A stretch of 5,240 bases of DNA from Candidatus Thiodictyon intracellulare. GTDB taxonomy: Bacteria > Pseudomonadota > Gammaproteobacteria > Chromatiales > Chromatiaceae. Position numbers and translations under genes: made by a program. Positions 1 to 5,067 of the stretch are shown here, in pieces. The stretch is taken from NCBI GenBank assembly GCA_016292295.1, contig JADNEJ010000348.1, positions 1-5,240 of the forward strand. The letters are read 5' to 3'. Position 1 is the stretch's first letter. Each line of letters opens with the position of its first letter. The notes beneath the pieces were generated by a model. It saw only the letters and a program-made list of their open reading frames with translations. It did no database searches and had not been told where the DNA came from.

Positions 1-2
1 CG

Positions 3-107
3 ATGGCGGCCAGTGTCGAAGCCGTGCGACCAGATCGCGTCGCCCCACGCAAGATCAAGCCGGCCAAAATCCAGGGTTTCCACCCCCACTTCAAGCGCTG
101 TCGGTAA
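3..107 (+). CDS. 3' end of an unidentified gene (partial, cut by window edge)
   Basis: One forward frame is open from the window edge to a TAA at 105-107, giving 34 visible residues. About three quarters of its codons end in G or C, as in the real genes of this window, while the other two forward frames have less coding-like codons. The visible C-terminus is strongly basic and ends in FHPHFKRCR. The ATG at position 3 is probably internal, because the frame has no visible beginning and no ribosome binding site can be seen. I do not recognise the family. A basic tail of this kind would fit a DNA-binding protein or a transposase C-terminus, but that is a guess. It may also be chance, since the stretch is short. 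Confidence 0.35.
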   Translation: MAASVEAVRPDRVAPRKIKPAKIQGFHPHFKRCR

Positions 108-185
108 GCAGGGCCTAAATTAATGGCATTGACCTAGAACTACCTTCGTGTGTATGTCGACACCCCCGCGGCAGGACCCGCCGAA

Positions 186-229
186 TGCCTTGCACTCCCC
201 TTTGCCAAGCCGGGGTAAAGTGCAAGGCA
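186..229. repeat. Strong hairpin with 11-bp perfect arms
   Basis: TGCCTTGCACT (186-196) is the exact reverse complement of AGTGCAAGGCA (219-229). Inside it, CCCC (197-200) can pair with GGGG (212-215), leaving a 3-base bulge (TAA) and an 11-base loop. The right arm runs into a perfect 12-bp palindrome, GGCAGGCCTGCC (226-237). It begins 78 bases after the stop codon at 107, but no T-run follows either arm, so a classical intrinsic terminator is not supported. It could be a dispersed palindromic repeat. Confidence 0.55.
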
Positions 230-278
230 GGCCTGCCCCCGGCGGTCTATCGCAGCGAGGACGGCGTTGCACCCACCC

Positions 279-304
279 GGGTGCGTCTCGCCCCGAACGC
301 ACCC
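279..304. repeat. GGGTGCGT / ACGCACCC hairpin
   Basis: GGGTGCGT (279-286) and ACGCACCC (297-304) are perfect reverse complements around a 10-base loop. The left arm overlaps a second palindrome, CACCCGGGTG (275-284), so two foldings compete. From memory, intergenic palindromes built on GGTGCG and CGCACC are common in several bacterial groups, so this may be a copy of such a dispersed repeat. That link is an inference. Confidence 0.5.
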
Positions 305-369
305 TGACCGCGACCGCCGACCAACTGCGCTCCCGCACGGGCGCGGGCTGCGGCTGGTGTTTCGGTACC

Positions 370-396
370 TCGCCCTCGTGGCCACGACCTCGGCGA
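370..396. repeat. Hairpin around a 12-bp palindrome
   Basis: TCGTGGCCACGA (376-387) is a perfect palindrome. It is framed by TCGCC (370-374) and GGCGA (392-396), which are reverse complements, so the whole stretch can fold into one stem with an asymmetric internal loop. No protein-binding site of this sequence is known to me. Confidence 0.4.
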
Positions 397-429
397 TCCG
401 TCCCCTTTCCCAGCGGCCCGCAGCGGCCA

Positions 430-461
430 CTGACACGCTCCGCTAACGGAACGGATATACT
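430..461 (+). promoter_or_regulatory. Candidate sigma70-type promoter for the DUF29 gene
   Basis: CTGACA (430-435) matches the -35 consensus at five of six positions and TATACT (456-461) matches the -10 consensus at five of six. The spacer between them is 20 bases, longer than the usual 16-18. Using GATATA (454-459) instead gives an 18-base spacer but only three matches. Transcription would start near 466-470, about 65 bases before the DUF29 start codon and inside the left arm of the folded element at 461-521. Moderate to weak support. Confidence 0.3.
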
Positions 462-521
462 CCGGGAAAGGCGCGACACCGCGCACTCGACCACGCTAGA
501 CTTAGCGCAGTTTTTCCCGGA
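461..521 (+). other. Possible three-way-junction leader before the DUF29 gene
   Basis: TCCGGGAAA (461-469) is the exact reverse complement of TTTCCCGGA (513-521). Between these arms lie two further perfect stem-loops: GCGCG/CGCGC (471-475 with 480-484, loop ACAC) and CGCTA/TAGCG (494-498 with 503-507, loop GACT). Together they could form a three-way junction. The right outer arm contains the GGAA (519-522) that looks like the ribosome binding site of the DUF29 gene, so folding could hide it. One caveat is that the best promoter candidate starts transcription within the left arm, which would shorten the outer stem. The element could then act as a DNA-level inverted repeat instead. Confidence 0.4.
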
Positions 522-531
522 AACGCCCAGC

Positions 532-1059
532 ATGCCGACCGCCAAGACCCGCGAGGCCACCGCCACACCCACGCCGGCTTCCCGCGACGGGGTCGCCGCT
601 GCCGCGCGCGGCACGCTCGAATCAAGCGCCCTCTATGAACAGGATTTTTTCGCCTGGGCCAATACCCAGGCGGCACTGCTGCGCTCGGGCAGCCTCGCGC
701 AGGCGGATATCGCGCACATCGCGGAGGAAATCGAGAGCATGGGCAAGAGCGAGCTGCGGGAATTGGAGAATCGCCTCGCCGTGCTCTTGCTGCATCAGTT
801 GAAATGGCAGTTTCAGCCGCACCGCCGCGGTCGCAGTTGGGAACTGACGATCAAGGAGCAACGCCGTAAGCTCAAGCGCCATCTCGACCAGAACCCAAGC
901 CTTGGGCCACGCCTTACTCCGGCCATAGACGACGCCTATGGCGATGCGATCTTGGAGGCCGCACGCGAGACCGATCTTCCCGAAGAGACCTTTCCGGCGG
1001 TCTGCACTTACACTGTGGAGCAGATTTTTGATGACCGCTGGTTGCCGAATGGCGATTAA
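532..1059 (+). CDS. DUF29 family protein
   Basis: The product is 175 residues with a DUF29 domain from about residue 34 to the end. The family pattern is clear: LYEQDFFAW near the start, AEEIESMGKSE, LLLHQLKWQFQP, RGRSWELTIKEQR, then LPEETFP and a closing FDDRWLP. The domain is mostly helical and charged, with no signal peptide or membrane segment, so it should be cytosolic. The biochemical function of DUF29 is unknown; such genes often occur in several copies in cyanobacteria and purple bacteria. I chose the ATG at 532 because GGAA (519-522) lies nine bases upstream, and the open frame further upstream does not look coding. The first 33 residues are an Ala/Thr/Pro-rich leader not expected in the family, so the domain itself begins later, but no other start codon lies between. 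The neighbouring antitoxin remnant follows 44 bases downstream on the same strand. The gene looks intact. Confidence 0.88.
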   Translation: MPTAKTREATATPTPASRDGVAAAARGTLESSALYEQDFFAWANTQAALLRSGSLAQADIAHIAEEIESMGKSELRELENRLAVLLLHQLKWQFQPHRRGRSWELTIKEQRRKLKRHLDQNPSLGPRLTPAIDDAYGDAILEAARETDLPEETFPAVCTYTVEQIFDDRWLPNGD

Positions 1060-1061
1060 AT

Positions 1062-1077
1062 CTCCCGGGAGCGCTCC
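1062..1077. repeat. Two overlapping 10-bp palindromes after the DUF29 gene
   Basis: CTCCCGGGAG (1062-1071) and GGAGCGCTCC (1068-1077) are both perfect palindromes and share four bases. They begin two bases after the DUF29 stop codon. Neither is followed by a T-run, so they are not a clear terminator. Given their place just upstream of a toxin-antitoxin remnant, one of them could be a leftover operator, since antitoxins often bind palindromes in their own promoter. That is inference. Confidence 0.35.
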
Positions 1078-1093
1078 AGATCATGCAACATGC

Positions 1094-1097
1094 GGAG
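1094..1097 (+). promoter_or_regulatory. Ribosome binding site that fixes the original antitoxin start
   Basis: GGAG lies six bases upstream of the ATG at 1104. No comparable site precedes the later GTG at 1149, so the ancestral start of the DUF433 gene was the ATG at 1104 and the TAG at 1143-1145 falls inside the reading frame. Confidence 0.6.
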
Positions 1098-1103
1098 ACT
1101 ACA

Positions 1104-1352
1104 ATGGGAAAAGATGAATTGCTCGCCCGCATCTGCGTGAATTAGCAGGTGTGTTTTAGCAAGCCCTGCATAATGGGACACCGCATCTGGGTTTCATTGA
1201 TCATCGACAGGCTGGCGGCCGGTGACAGCACCGCAGAAATGCGGGAAGACTACCCGGGACTTGAAGAGGCGGATCCCGGGGCCTGCATCGGCTACGGCGT
1301 TGACATGTCACGCGAGCGTTACGTTGGCGTCGAGTTCGCCGAACCCGCATGA
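1104..1352 (+). pseudogene. DUF433 family antitoxin, broken by an in-frame TAG
   Basis: Read straight through, the frame gives MGKDELLARICVN, a TAG (1143-1145), then QVCFSKPCIMGHRIWVSLI and on to a TGA at 1350-1352, 81 sense codons in all. That matches the usual length and order of DUF433 proteins: an N-terminal DELLARI-type opening, the KPCI-G-RI core near residue 20, an LAAGDS-type linker, a DYPGL motif and a YG--MSRERYV end. DUF433 proteins are usually the DNA-binding antitoxin partner of a PIN-like toxin. The nonsense codon at position 14 removes most of the product. Restarting at GTG 1149 would lose the opening of the domain and has no ribosome binding site. The segment EEADPGACIGYG also departs from the usual helix pattern, suggesting drift. 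The downstream toxin is decayed too, so a dead gene is more likely than stop-codon readthrough. Confidence 0.75.
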
Positions 1353-1450
1353 GAATCAAGCTCTGGATCGTCCATCGTGGCAGAATTCGTGAGTATCGAA
1401 CCGACCGGATAGATGATGATCATAGCTTCTATTCGGATCGATCCTTGTGA
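1349..1450 (+). pseudogene. Remnant of the partner toxin start (DUF5615-like)
   Basis: The ATG at 1349 overlaps the antitoxin stop as ATGA, the translational coupling usual for toxin-antitoxin pairs. The frame begins MRIKLWI, which fits the N-terminus of the PIN-like toxins (DUF5615 type) that follow DUF433 genes. After these seven residues the expected aspartate and the rest of the domain are missing: the sequence continues as VHRGRIREYRTD and ends at a TGA at 1448-1450, after 33 residues in total. I found no continuation of the toxin in the other forward frames up to 1630. A deletion or replacement right after codon 7 is the simplest reading. Seven residues are thin evidence; the position and the overlap give most of the support. 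Confidence 0.4.
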
Positions 1451-1634
1451 CTCCATCTACGTAATTCACAGGTGGTTCGCAATCTTGAGCAGGGAAGCCT
1501 CCCCGAGGCCCGCACGACGCTGAAGCGTCATGACTTGTTCCCACGCGGGATATGAGGTCGGTAGAGACTTGTGCCCATGCCGATTCGTTCATCGAATTTG
1601 CTCTCGGATTATCTGCGGGAGAATCAGAGCTGGG
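1451..1634. other. AT-richer stretch without a recognisable gene
   Basis: All frames are broken or unrecognisable, including a reverse frame (1356-1592) with no family resemblance. Two small perfect hairpins lie side by side: GCCTC/GAGGC (1497-1501 with 1505-1509) and GACGC/GCGTC (1516-1520 with 1525-1529, loop TGAA). They are followed by GTCATGAC (1527-1534) and by a near-direct repeat, GACTTGTTCCCA (1532-1543) and GACTTGTGCCCA (1566-1577). None of this identifies a gene; it may be decayed insertion DNA. Confidence 0.45.
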
Positions 1635-1648
1635 CAGTACTTAAGACT
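1635..1648 (+). repeat. 14-bp direct repeat, left copy
   Basis: CAGTACTTAAGACT is identical to 1800-1813. It contains the small palindromes AGTACT and CTTAAG. It is followed by GAAGTTTC, which precedes the right copy instead of following it, so the two ends are permuted relative to each other. Confidence 0.8.
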
Positions 1649-1656
1649 GAAGTTTC

Positions 1657-1672
1657 CGGGTTCTGAAACCCG
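1657..1672. repeat. Perfect 6-bp hairpin
   Basis: CGGGTT (1657-1662) and AACCCG (1667-1672) pair exactly around a CTGA loop. No T-run follows, so it is not a standard terminator. It lies immediately inside the left end of the candidate small element. Confidence 0.5.
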
Positions 1673-1695
1673 CGCAGGGGCAAATACTTGGGGTC

Positions 1696-1749
1696 GGGAG
1701 TTTTCCTAGAGGTTTGCGTGGATCTCCGCAAACCCCCTCGAAAATCCCC
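1696..1749. repeat. Long interrupted hairpin in the region before ileS
   Basis: The inner stem is GGTTTGCG (1711-1718) with CGCAAACC (1727-1734), eight perfect pairs around an 8-base loop. The outer stem pairs GGGAGTTTTC (1696-1705) with GAAAATCCCC (1740-1749), with one mismatch and one G-T pair. The two stems are separated by a symmetric internal loop of five bases on each side (1706-1710 and 1735-1739). Neither strand has a T-run after the stem. The symmetry suggests either an intact mobile-element hairpin or a folded leader RNA, if transcription toward ileS begins upstream. Confidence 0.55.
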
Positions 1750-1799
1750 CCACCGCTACTCCACGCCCTTCCGACGCCCCATTGAAAATCCTGAAGTTT

Positions 1800-1813
1800 C
1801 AGTACTTAAGACT
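1800..1813 (+). repeat. 14-bp direct repeat, right copy
   Basis: Identical to 1635-1648 and preceded by CTGAAGTTT. The copy ends 66 bases before the GTG of ileS, so the repeat lies within the region where the ileS promoter or leader is expected. Confidence 0.8.
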
Positions 1814-1879
1814 AAATAAACCAGAACAGCGTACCAGGCGCGTCTCCCCCGCGCCATCATCTCGCGGAAACAAGATACA

Positions 1880-4711
1880 GTGCCTGATTACAAACACACC
1901 CTGAACCTCCCTACCACCGCGTTCCCGATGAAGGCCAACCTGGCCCAGCAGGAGCCGGCACTTCTCAAGCACTGGGAGCAGTTGGATATCTACTCGAAGA
2001 TCCGCACCGCCAGGGCGGGTGCGCCGCGCTTCATCCTGCACGACGGTCCGCCCTATGCCAACGGCGAGATCCATATCGGGCACGCGGTCAACAAGGTGCT
2101 CAAGGACATCATCGTCAAGGCTCGCACCCTGGACGGTCTGGATGCGCCATTCGTCCCGGGCTGGGACTGCCATGGGCTACCGATCGAACTCCAGGTGGAG
2201 AAGAAACAGGGCAAGCCGGGCCACAAGCTGACGGCCGCGCAGTTTCGGGTCGCCTGCCGGGACTTTGCGGCCAAGCAGGTCGAGGCCCAGCGTACCGACT
2301 TCAAGCGCCTGGGGGTCTTCGGGGATTGGCAGCACCCCTATCTGACCATGGATTTCGCCAATGAGGCGGACATCATCCGCGCGCTTGGGCGCATCATCGC
2401 CAAGGGCCACGTGGTGAAGGGCGAGAAGCCGGTCCATTGGTGTATCGACTGCGGCTCGGCGCTGGCCGAGGCAGAGGTGGAATACGCGGACAAACAGTCC
2501 ATCGCCATCGACGTGCGCTTCCCGCTGGTGGAGCCGGTGGTGCTGGAGGCGCGCTGCCACGGCTCGCCCAACGGCTGCGGCGAGGGTCCGGCGTCGCTCG
2601 TGATCTGGACCACGACGCCTTGGACCCTGCCGGCCAATCAGGCTGTGGCCCTGAACCCTGAACTCGAATACGTCGTCGTCCAGGTGGAAACCGGCGGCCA
2701 TCAGGAGCGCCTGATCGTGGCCGAAGGCCTGCTCAAGGACACTATGGGCCGCTGGGGCTTCGAGCGCTATCGCGTTCTGGGCTATGCGCGCGGTGCGGAC
2801 TTCGAGGGGATGCGCTTGCGCCACCCCTTCTATGACCGGGTGGTGCCGGTGATCCTGGGGACCCATGTGACCCTGGAGGCGGGCACCGGAGCCGTTCATA
2901 CCGCCCCCGGACACGGCTTGGAGGACTATATCGTCGGCAGCCGCTACGAGCTCGCGGTGGACAACCCGGTGGGCGCGGATGGGCGCTTTCTGCCCGGTAC
3001 GCCACTTTTCGAGGGCGAGAACGTCTTCAAGGCCAATGAGCATGTGGTAGAGGTGCTCAAGGCCCGCGGCGCCCTGCTGCTGGAGCAGCGATTCAGCCAC
3101 AGCTACCCCCATTGCTGGCGCCACAAGACGCCCGTCATCTTCCGCGCCACGCCCCAGTGGTTCATTAGCATGGACAAGCAGGGACTGCGCTTGGCCGCCC
3201 TGCGCGAGATCGAGCGGGTCACCTGGGCGCCACAGTGGGGCCAGGGGCGCATCGAGAGCATGATCGAGGGCCGCCCGGATTGGTGCATTTCGCGCCAGCG
3301 CACCTGGGGTGTGCCGATGACGCTGCTGGTCCACAAGGTCACGGGCAAACTGCACCCGCGCACGACGCAACTGATTGAGGAGGCCGCCCGGCGGGTGGAA
3401 GGCAAGGGCATCGAGGCCTGGTTCGAGTTGCACCCATCAGCGCTCTTGGGGGAGAGCGAGGGCGCCGAGTACGAGAAGGTCCAGGACACACTCGACGTCT
3501 GGTTCGACTCGGGCGTCACCCATGCCTGCGTACTGGAGCGCCGAGCGGATCTGGGCTTCCCCGCGGACCTGTATCTGGAAGGCTCGGACCAGCACCGGGG
3601 TTGGTTCCAGTCGTCGCTCCTGACCGCGGTCGCCATGCACGATCGGGCGCCCTATCGGGGCGTCCTGACCCACGGCTTCACGGTGGACGCCAAGGGCGAG
3701 AAGATGTCCAAGTCCAAGGGCAATGTGGTGAGCCCCCAGGACGTGATGAAGACCCTGGGGGCGGACATCATCCGGCTCTGGGTGGCGGCGACGGACTATC
3801 GCGCGGAGATAAGCGTCTCCGATGAGATCTTGAAGCGCACCGCGGACGCCTACCGGCGCATCCGCAATACCAACCGTTTCCTGCTCGCCAGCCTCGCCGG
3901 CTTCGACCCGGCGCTGAACCAGGCCGCGCCTGCTGACATGCTGGCCTTGGACCTCTGGGTGATGGACCGGGCGCTGCGCCTCCAGGAGGAGATCATCGAG
4001 GCCTATCGCAGCTTCCAGTTCCACCTGATCTACCAAAAGGTTCACAATTTCTGCGCGGTGGACCTGGGCGCCTTCTATCTGGACGTGATCAAGGACCGCC
4101 AGTACACCACGGCGACCGACGGCCTGCCGCGGCGCTCCTGTCAAACGGCGATGTACCATATCGCGGAGGCCATGGTGCGCTGGCTGGCGCCGATCCTGTC
4201 CTTCACCGCGGAGGAGATTTGGGGCTACCTGCCGGGCAATCGCGCCGAGTCGGTCTTTACCGCTACCTGGTATGAAGGGTTGGTTCCATTGGACGAGGTC
4301 ACCGATCTGGACCAGATCTTCTGGAAATACGTGGTCGAAACCCGACAAGCCGTGGGTCCCGCCCTGGAAGCAGCACGCCAGGACAACCGAATCGGCTCGT
4401 CCCTGGACGCAGAACTAGACCTCTATTGCGACTCTGGGTTATTGGACACGCTGAGGGTACTAGGCGACGAACTGCGCTTCGTGCTGATCGTCTCTGACGT
4501 ACGTCTGCACGCGTTCGCAGAGCGACCGAGCGATGCGGTCAACACAGACGATCCTGGCCTCGCAGTCAGGGTGACTGGCTCCACCAAAATCAAGTGCACG
4601 CGCTGCTGGCACCATCGCGCCGACGTTGGCTACCATGCTGAGCATCCGGATCTGTGCGGACGCTGCGTGGAGAATGTAGCCGGAACGGGTGAGGTCAGGC
4701 GATTTGCATAA
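1880..4711 (+). CDS. ileS: Isoleucyl-tRNA synthetase
   Basis: Cytosolic class Ia enzyme that charges tRNA-Ile with isoleucine using ATP and edits mischarged valine. The 943 residues compare with 938 in E. coli IleS and align end to end. Visible signatures: [12 protein letters not shown] with HIGH at 65-68; zinc-type C188/C191 (HWCIDC); editing-domain [11 protein letters not shown] with T244-T246 and N253, plus H340 and D349, equivalent to the E. coli editing residues; HCWRHK at 411-416; WCISRQR from 468; DVWFDSG around 541; DQHRGW from 570; KMSKS at 608-612; a helical anticodon-binding domain after about 690; and a C-terminal zinc site C906, C909, C926, C929. It belongs to the bacterial type I group, not the eukaryote-like type linked to mupirocin resistance. 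GTG at 1880 is chosen because [10 protein letters not shown] matches the E. coli N-terminus; a weak GGAAA (1866-1870) precedes it by nine bases. No ribF or lspA neighbour is present. Codon use becomes less GC-biased in the last 450 bases or so. Confidence 0.98.
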   Translation: MPDYKHTLNLPTTAFPMKANLAQQEPALLKHWEQLDIYSKIRTARAGAPRFILHDGPPYANGEIHIGHAVNKVLKDIIVKARTLDGLDAPFVPGWDCHGLPIELQVEKKQGKPGHKLTAAQFRVACRDFAAKQVEAQRTDFKRLGVFGDWQHPYLTMDFANEADIIRALGRIIAKGHVVKGEKPVHWCIDCGSALAEAEVEYADKQSIAIDVRFPLVEPVVLEARCHGSPNGCGEGPASLVIWTTTPWTLPANQAVALNPELEYVVVQVETGGHQERLIVAEGLLKDTMGRWGFERYRVLGYARGADFEGMRLRHPFYDRVVPVILGTHVTLEAGTGAVHTAPGHGLEDYIVGSRYELAVDNPVGADGRFLPGTPLFEGENVFKANEHVVEVLKARGALLLEQRFSHSYPHCWRHKTPVIFRATPQWFISMDKQGLRLAALREIERVTWAPQWGQGRIESMIEGRPDWCISRQRTWGVPMTLLVHKVTGKLHPRTTQLIEEAARRVEGKGIEAWFELHPSALLGESEGAEYEKVQDTLDVWFDSGVTHACVLERRADLGFPADLYLEGSDQHRGWFQSSLLTAVAMHDRAPYRGVLTHGFTVDAKGEKMSKSKGNVVSPQDVMKTLGADIIRLWVAATDYRAEISVSDEILKRTADAYRRIRNTNRFLLASLAGFDPALNQAAPADMLALDLWVMDRALRLQEEIIEAYRSFQFHLIYQKVHNFCAVDLGAFYLDVIKDRQYTTATDGLPRRSCQTAMYHIAEAMVRWLAPILSFTAEEIWGYLPGNRAESVFTATWYEGLVPLDEVTDLDQIFWKYVVETRQAVGPALEAARQDNRIGSSLDAELDLYCDSGLLDTLRVLGDELRFVLIVSDVRLHAFAERPSDAVNTDDPGLAVRVTGSTKIKCTRCWHHRADVGYHAEHPDLCGRCVENVAGTGEVRRFA

Positions 4712-4910
4712 CACTAAATCCGCGGCATTATGTAGAAAACGCACATGGCTATTATTCAGTAACTTGGCTACGATTTTCCGATTCTGAGCCAGCCCCGGCA
4801 GCCGAGTTTCTCACCGAAATCTGGAAGATCCCGGCGTCCGCCCGCACAGCACTGAATTGCCGCGAGATTCTGCGTAACAAATTGATTCTATAGCTATTTG
4901 CAGTTGAAAC
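4712..4910. other. AT-richer noncoding stretch after ileS
   Basis: No gene is supported. One forward frame is open from within the end of ileS to a TAG near 4891, but it has no start codon or ribosome binding site and no recognisable product. No lspA start follows ileS. I see no convincing terminator: TGGCT (4765-4769) and AGCCA (4787-4791) form only a weak stem with no T-run. Base composition is clearly lower in GC than the ileS body. Confidence 0.5.
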
Positions 4911-4917
4911 ATAATGC

Positions 4918-4946
4918 ATTATAAATCTGGCGGTTGCTCACGCCAA
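4918..4946 (-). promoter_or_regulatory. Candidate leftward promoter reading toward the 3' end of ileS
   Basis: On the reverse strand, a perfect -10 TATAAT (4923-4918) lies exactly 17 bases from TTGGCG (4946-4941), a -35 with four of six matches. The -35 is supplied by the first CGCCAAG unit of the inverted-repeat element. The -10 is part of a perfect 12-bp palindrome, ATAATGCATTAT (4911-4922). Transcription would start near 4910 and run leftward, antisense to the end of ileS. No gene lies on that strand, so if active it would make an antisense or short noncoding RNA. Confidence 0.35.
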
Positions 4947-5066
4947 GGCGCCAAGCTCGCCAAGAAATGCAATCGGGTAGCTCTAGTATCCGGATATCAC
5001 CGGCCGGGTGAATCGCGCAACGCAACGCCGATAAGACACGGAAAAATCTTGGCGAGCTTGGCGCCT
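4941..5066. repeat. Inverted-repeat element built from CGCCAAG units
   Basis: AGGCGCCAAGCTCGCCAAGA (4946-4965) is the exact reverse complement of 5047-5066, a 20-bp perfect inverted repeat around 81 bases. The left arm holds three CGCCAAG units (4941-4947, 4949-4955, 4958-4964) and the right arm two CTTGGCG units (5048-5054, 5057-5063). The interior has a small hairpin, TCACC/GGTGA (4997-5001 with 5007-5011), and no gene. A 66-codon forward frame from 4914 covers the element, but it is a product of the repeat and shows no family resemblance. From memory, GCCAAG-iterated palindromes recur between genes in many proteobacteria and cyanobacteria, so this is probably a dispersed, possibly mobilisable repeat. 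Confidence 0.65.
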
Positions 5067-5067
5067 G

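Larger units (their letters stand above)
108..453. other. Gene-free, GC-rich region with several hairpins
   Basis: No convincing gene lies here. A forward frame runs open from 148 into the DUF29 gene, and long reverse frames cross the stretch, but none of their products resembles a protein family and all are rich in Arg, Pro and Gly, as expected of shadow frames in GC-rich DNA. What stands out is secondary structure: strong stems at 186-229, 279-304 and 370-396, plus perfect palindromes at 226-237 and 376-387. The stretch is probably the intergenic region upstream of the DUF29 gene, perhaps made of dispersed repeat elements. Confidence 0.5.
1635..1813. mobile_element. Candidate MITE-like element upstream of ileS
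   Basis: The 179-base segment starts and ends with the same 14 bases, CAGTACTTAAGACT (1635-1648 and 1800-1813). A second shared block, CTGAAGTTTC, lies just inside, after the left copy (1647-1656) and before the right copy (1791-1800). Read as inverted repeats, 1636-1664 and the reverse complement of 1785-1813 agree at 19 of 29 positions, including ACTGAA and TTC at matching places. The interior has no gene but has two strong hairpins (1657-1672 and 1696-1749). Repeated ends, inverted end similarity, small size and a structured, gene-free interior fit a MITE or a deletion derivative of an insertion sequence. No target-site duplication is evident, so the exact borders are uncertain. Confidence 0.4.

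Noticed and set aside
148..531. Upstream in-frame extension of the DUF29 gene, giving a 303-residue protein
   Set aside because: The extra 128 residues are Arg/Pro-rich without family resemblance, the DUF29 domain needs only the last 140 residues or so, and the ATG at 532 has its own ribosome binding site.
120..614. Reverse-strand open frame of 164 residues over the intergenic region
   Set aside because: It looks like a GC-rich shadow frame, with no domain or supported start, and it overlaps the 5' end of the DUF29 gene.
1782..1818. Sigma70 promoter for ileS using TTGAAA (1782-1787)
   Set aside because: The -35 is good, but no -10 at 16-18 bases has more than two or three consensus matches; the TAAATA at 1813 is too far away.
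1635..1879. T-box riboswitch in front of ileS
   Set aside because: The structured leader raised the idea, but no T-box consensus sequence or terminator/antiterminator pair with a T-run is present, and T-boxes belong mainly to Gram-positive bacteria.
2177..3433. Long reverse-strand open frame (418 residues) inside ileS
   Set aside because: It is antisense to a well-conserved part of ileS, and long antisense frames are expected from G/C-ending codons. The product is rich in His, Arg, Gly and Ala with no recognisable domain. The same holds for the reverse frame at 3437-4348.
4702..4893. Forward open frame after ileS, ending near 4893
   Set aside because: It has no start codon or ribosome binding site, its upstream part lies within ileS in another frame, and the translated product resembles nothing I recognise.
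4941..5066. CRISPR array, suggested by the repeated CGCCAAG units
   Set aside because: The units are 7 bases long with 1-2 base gaps, arranged as inverted arms around a single 81-base interior; there are no regular repeats with spacers.
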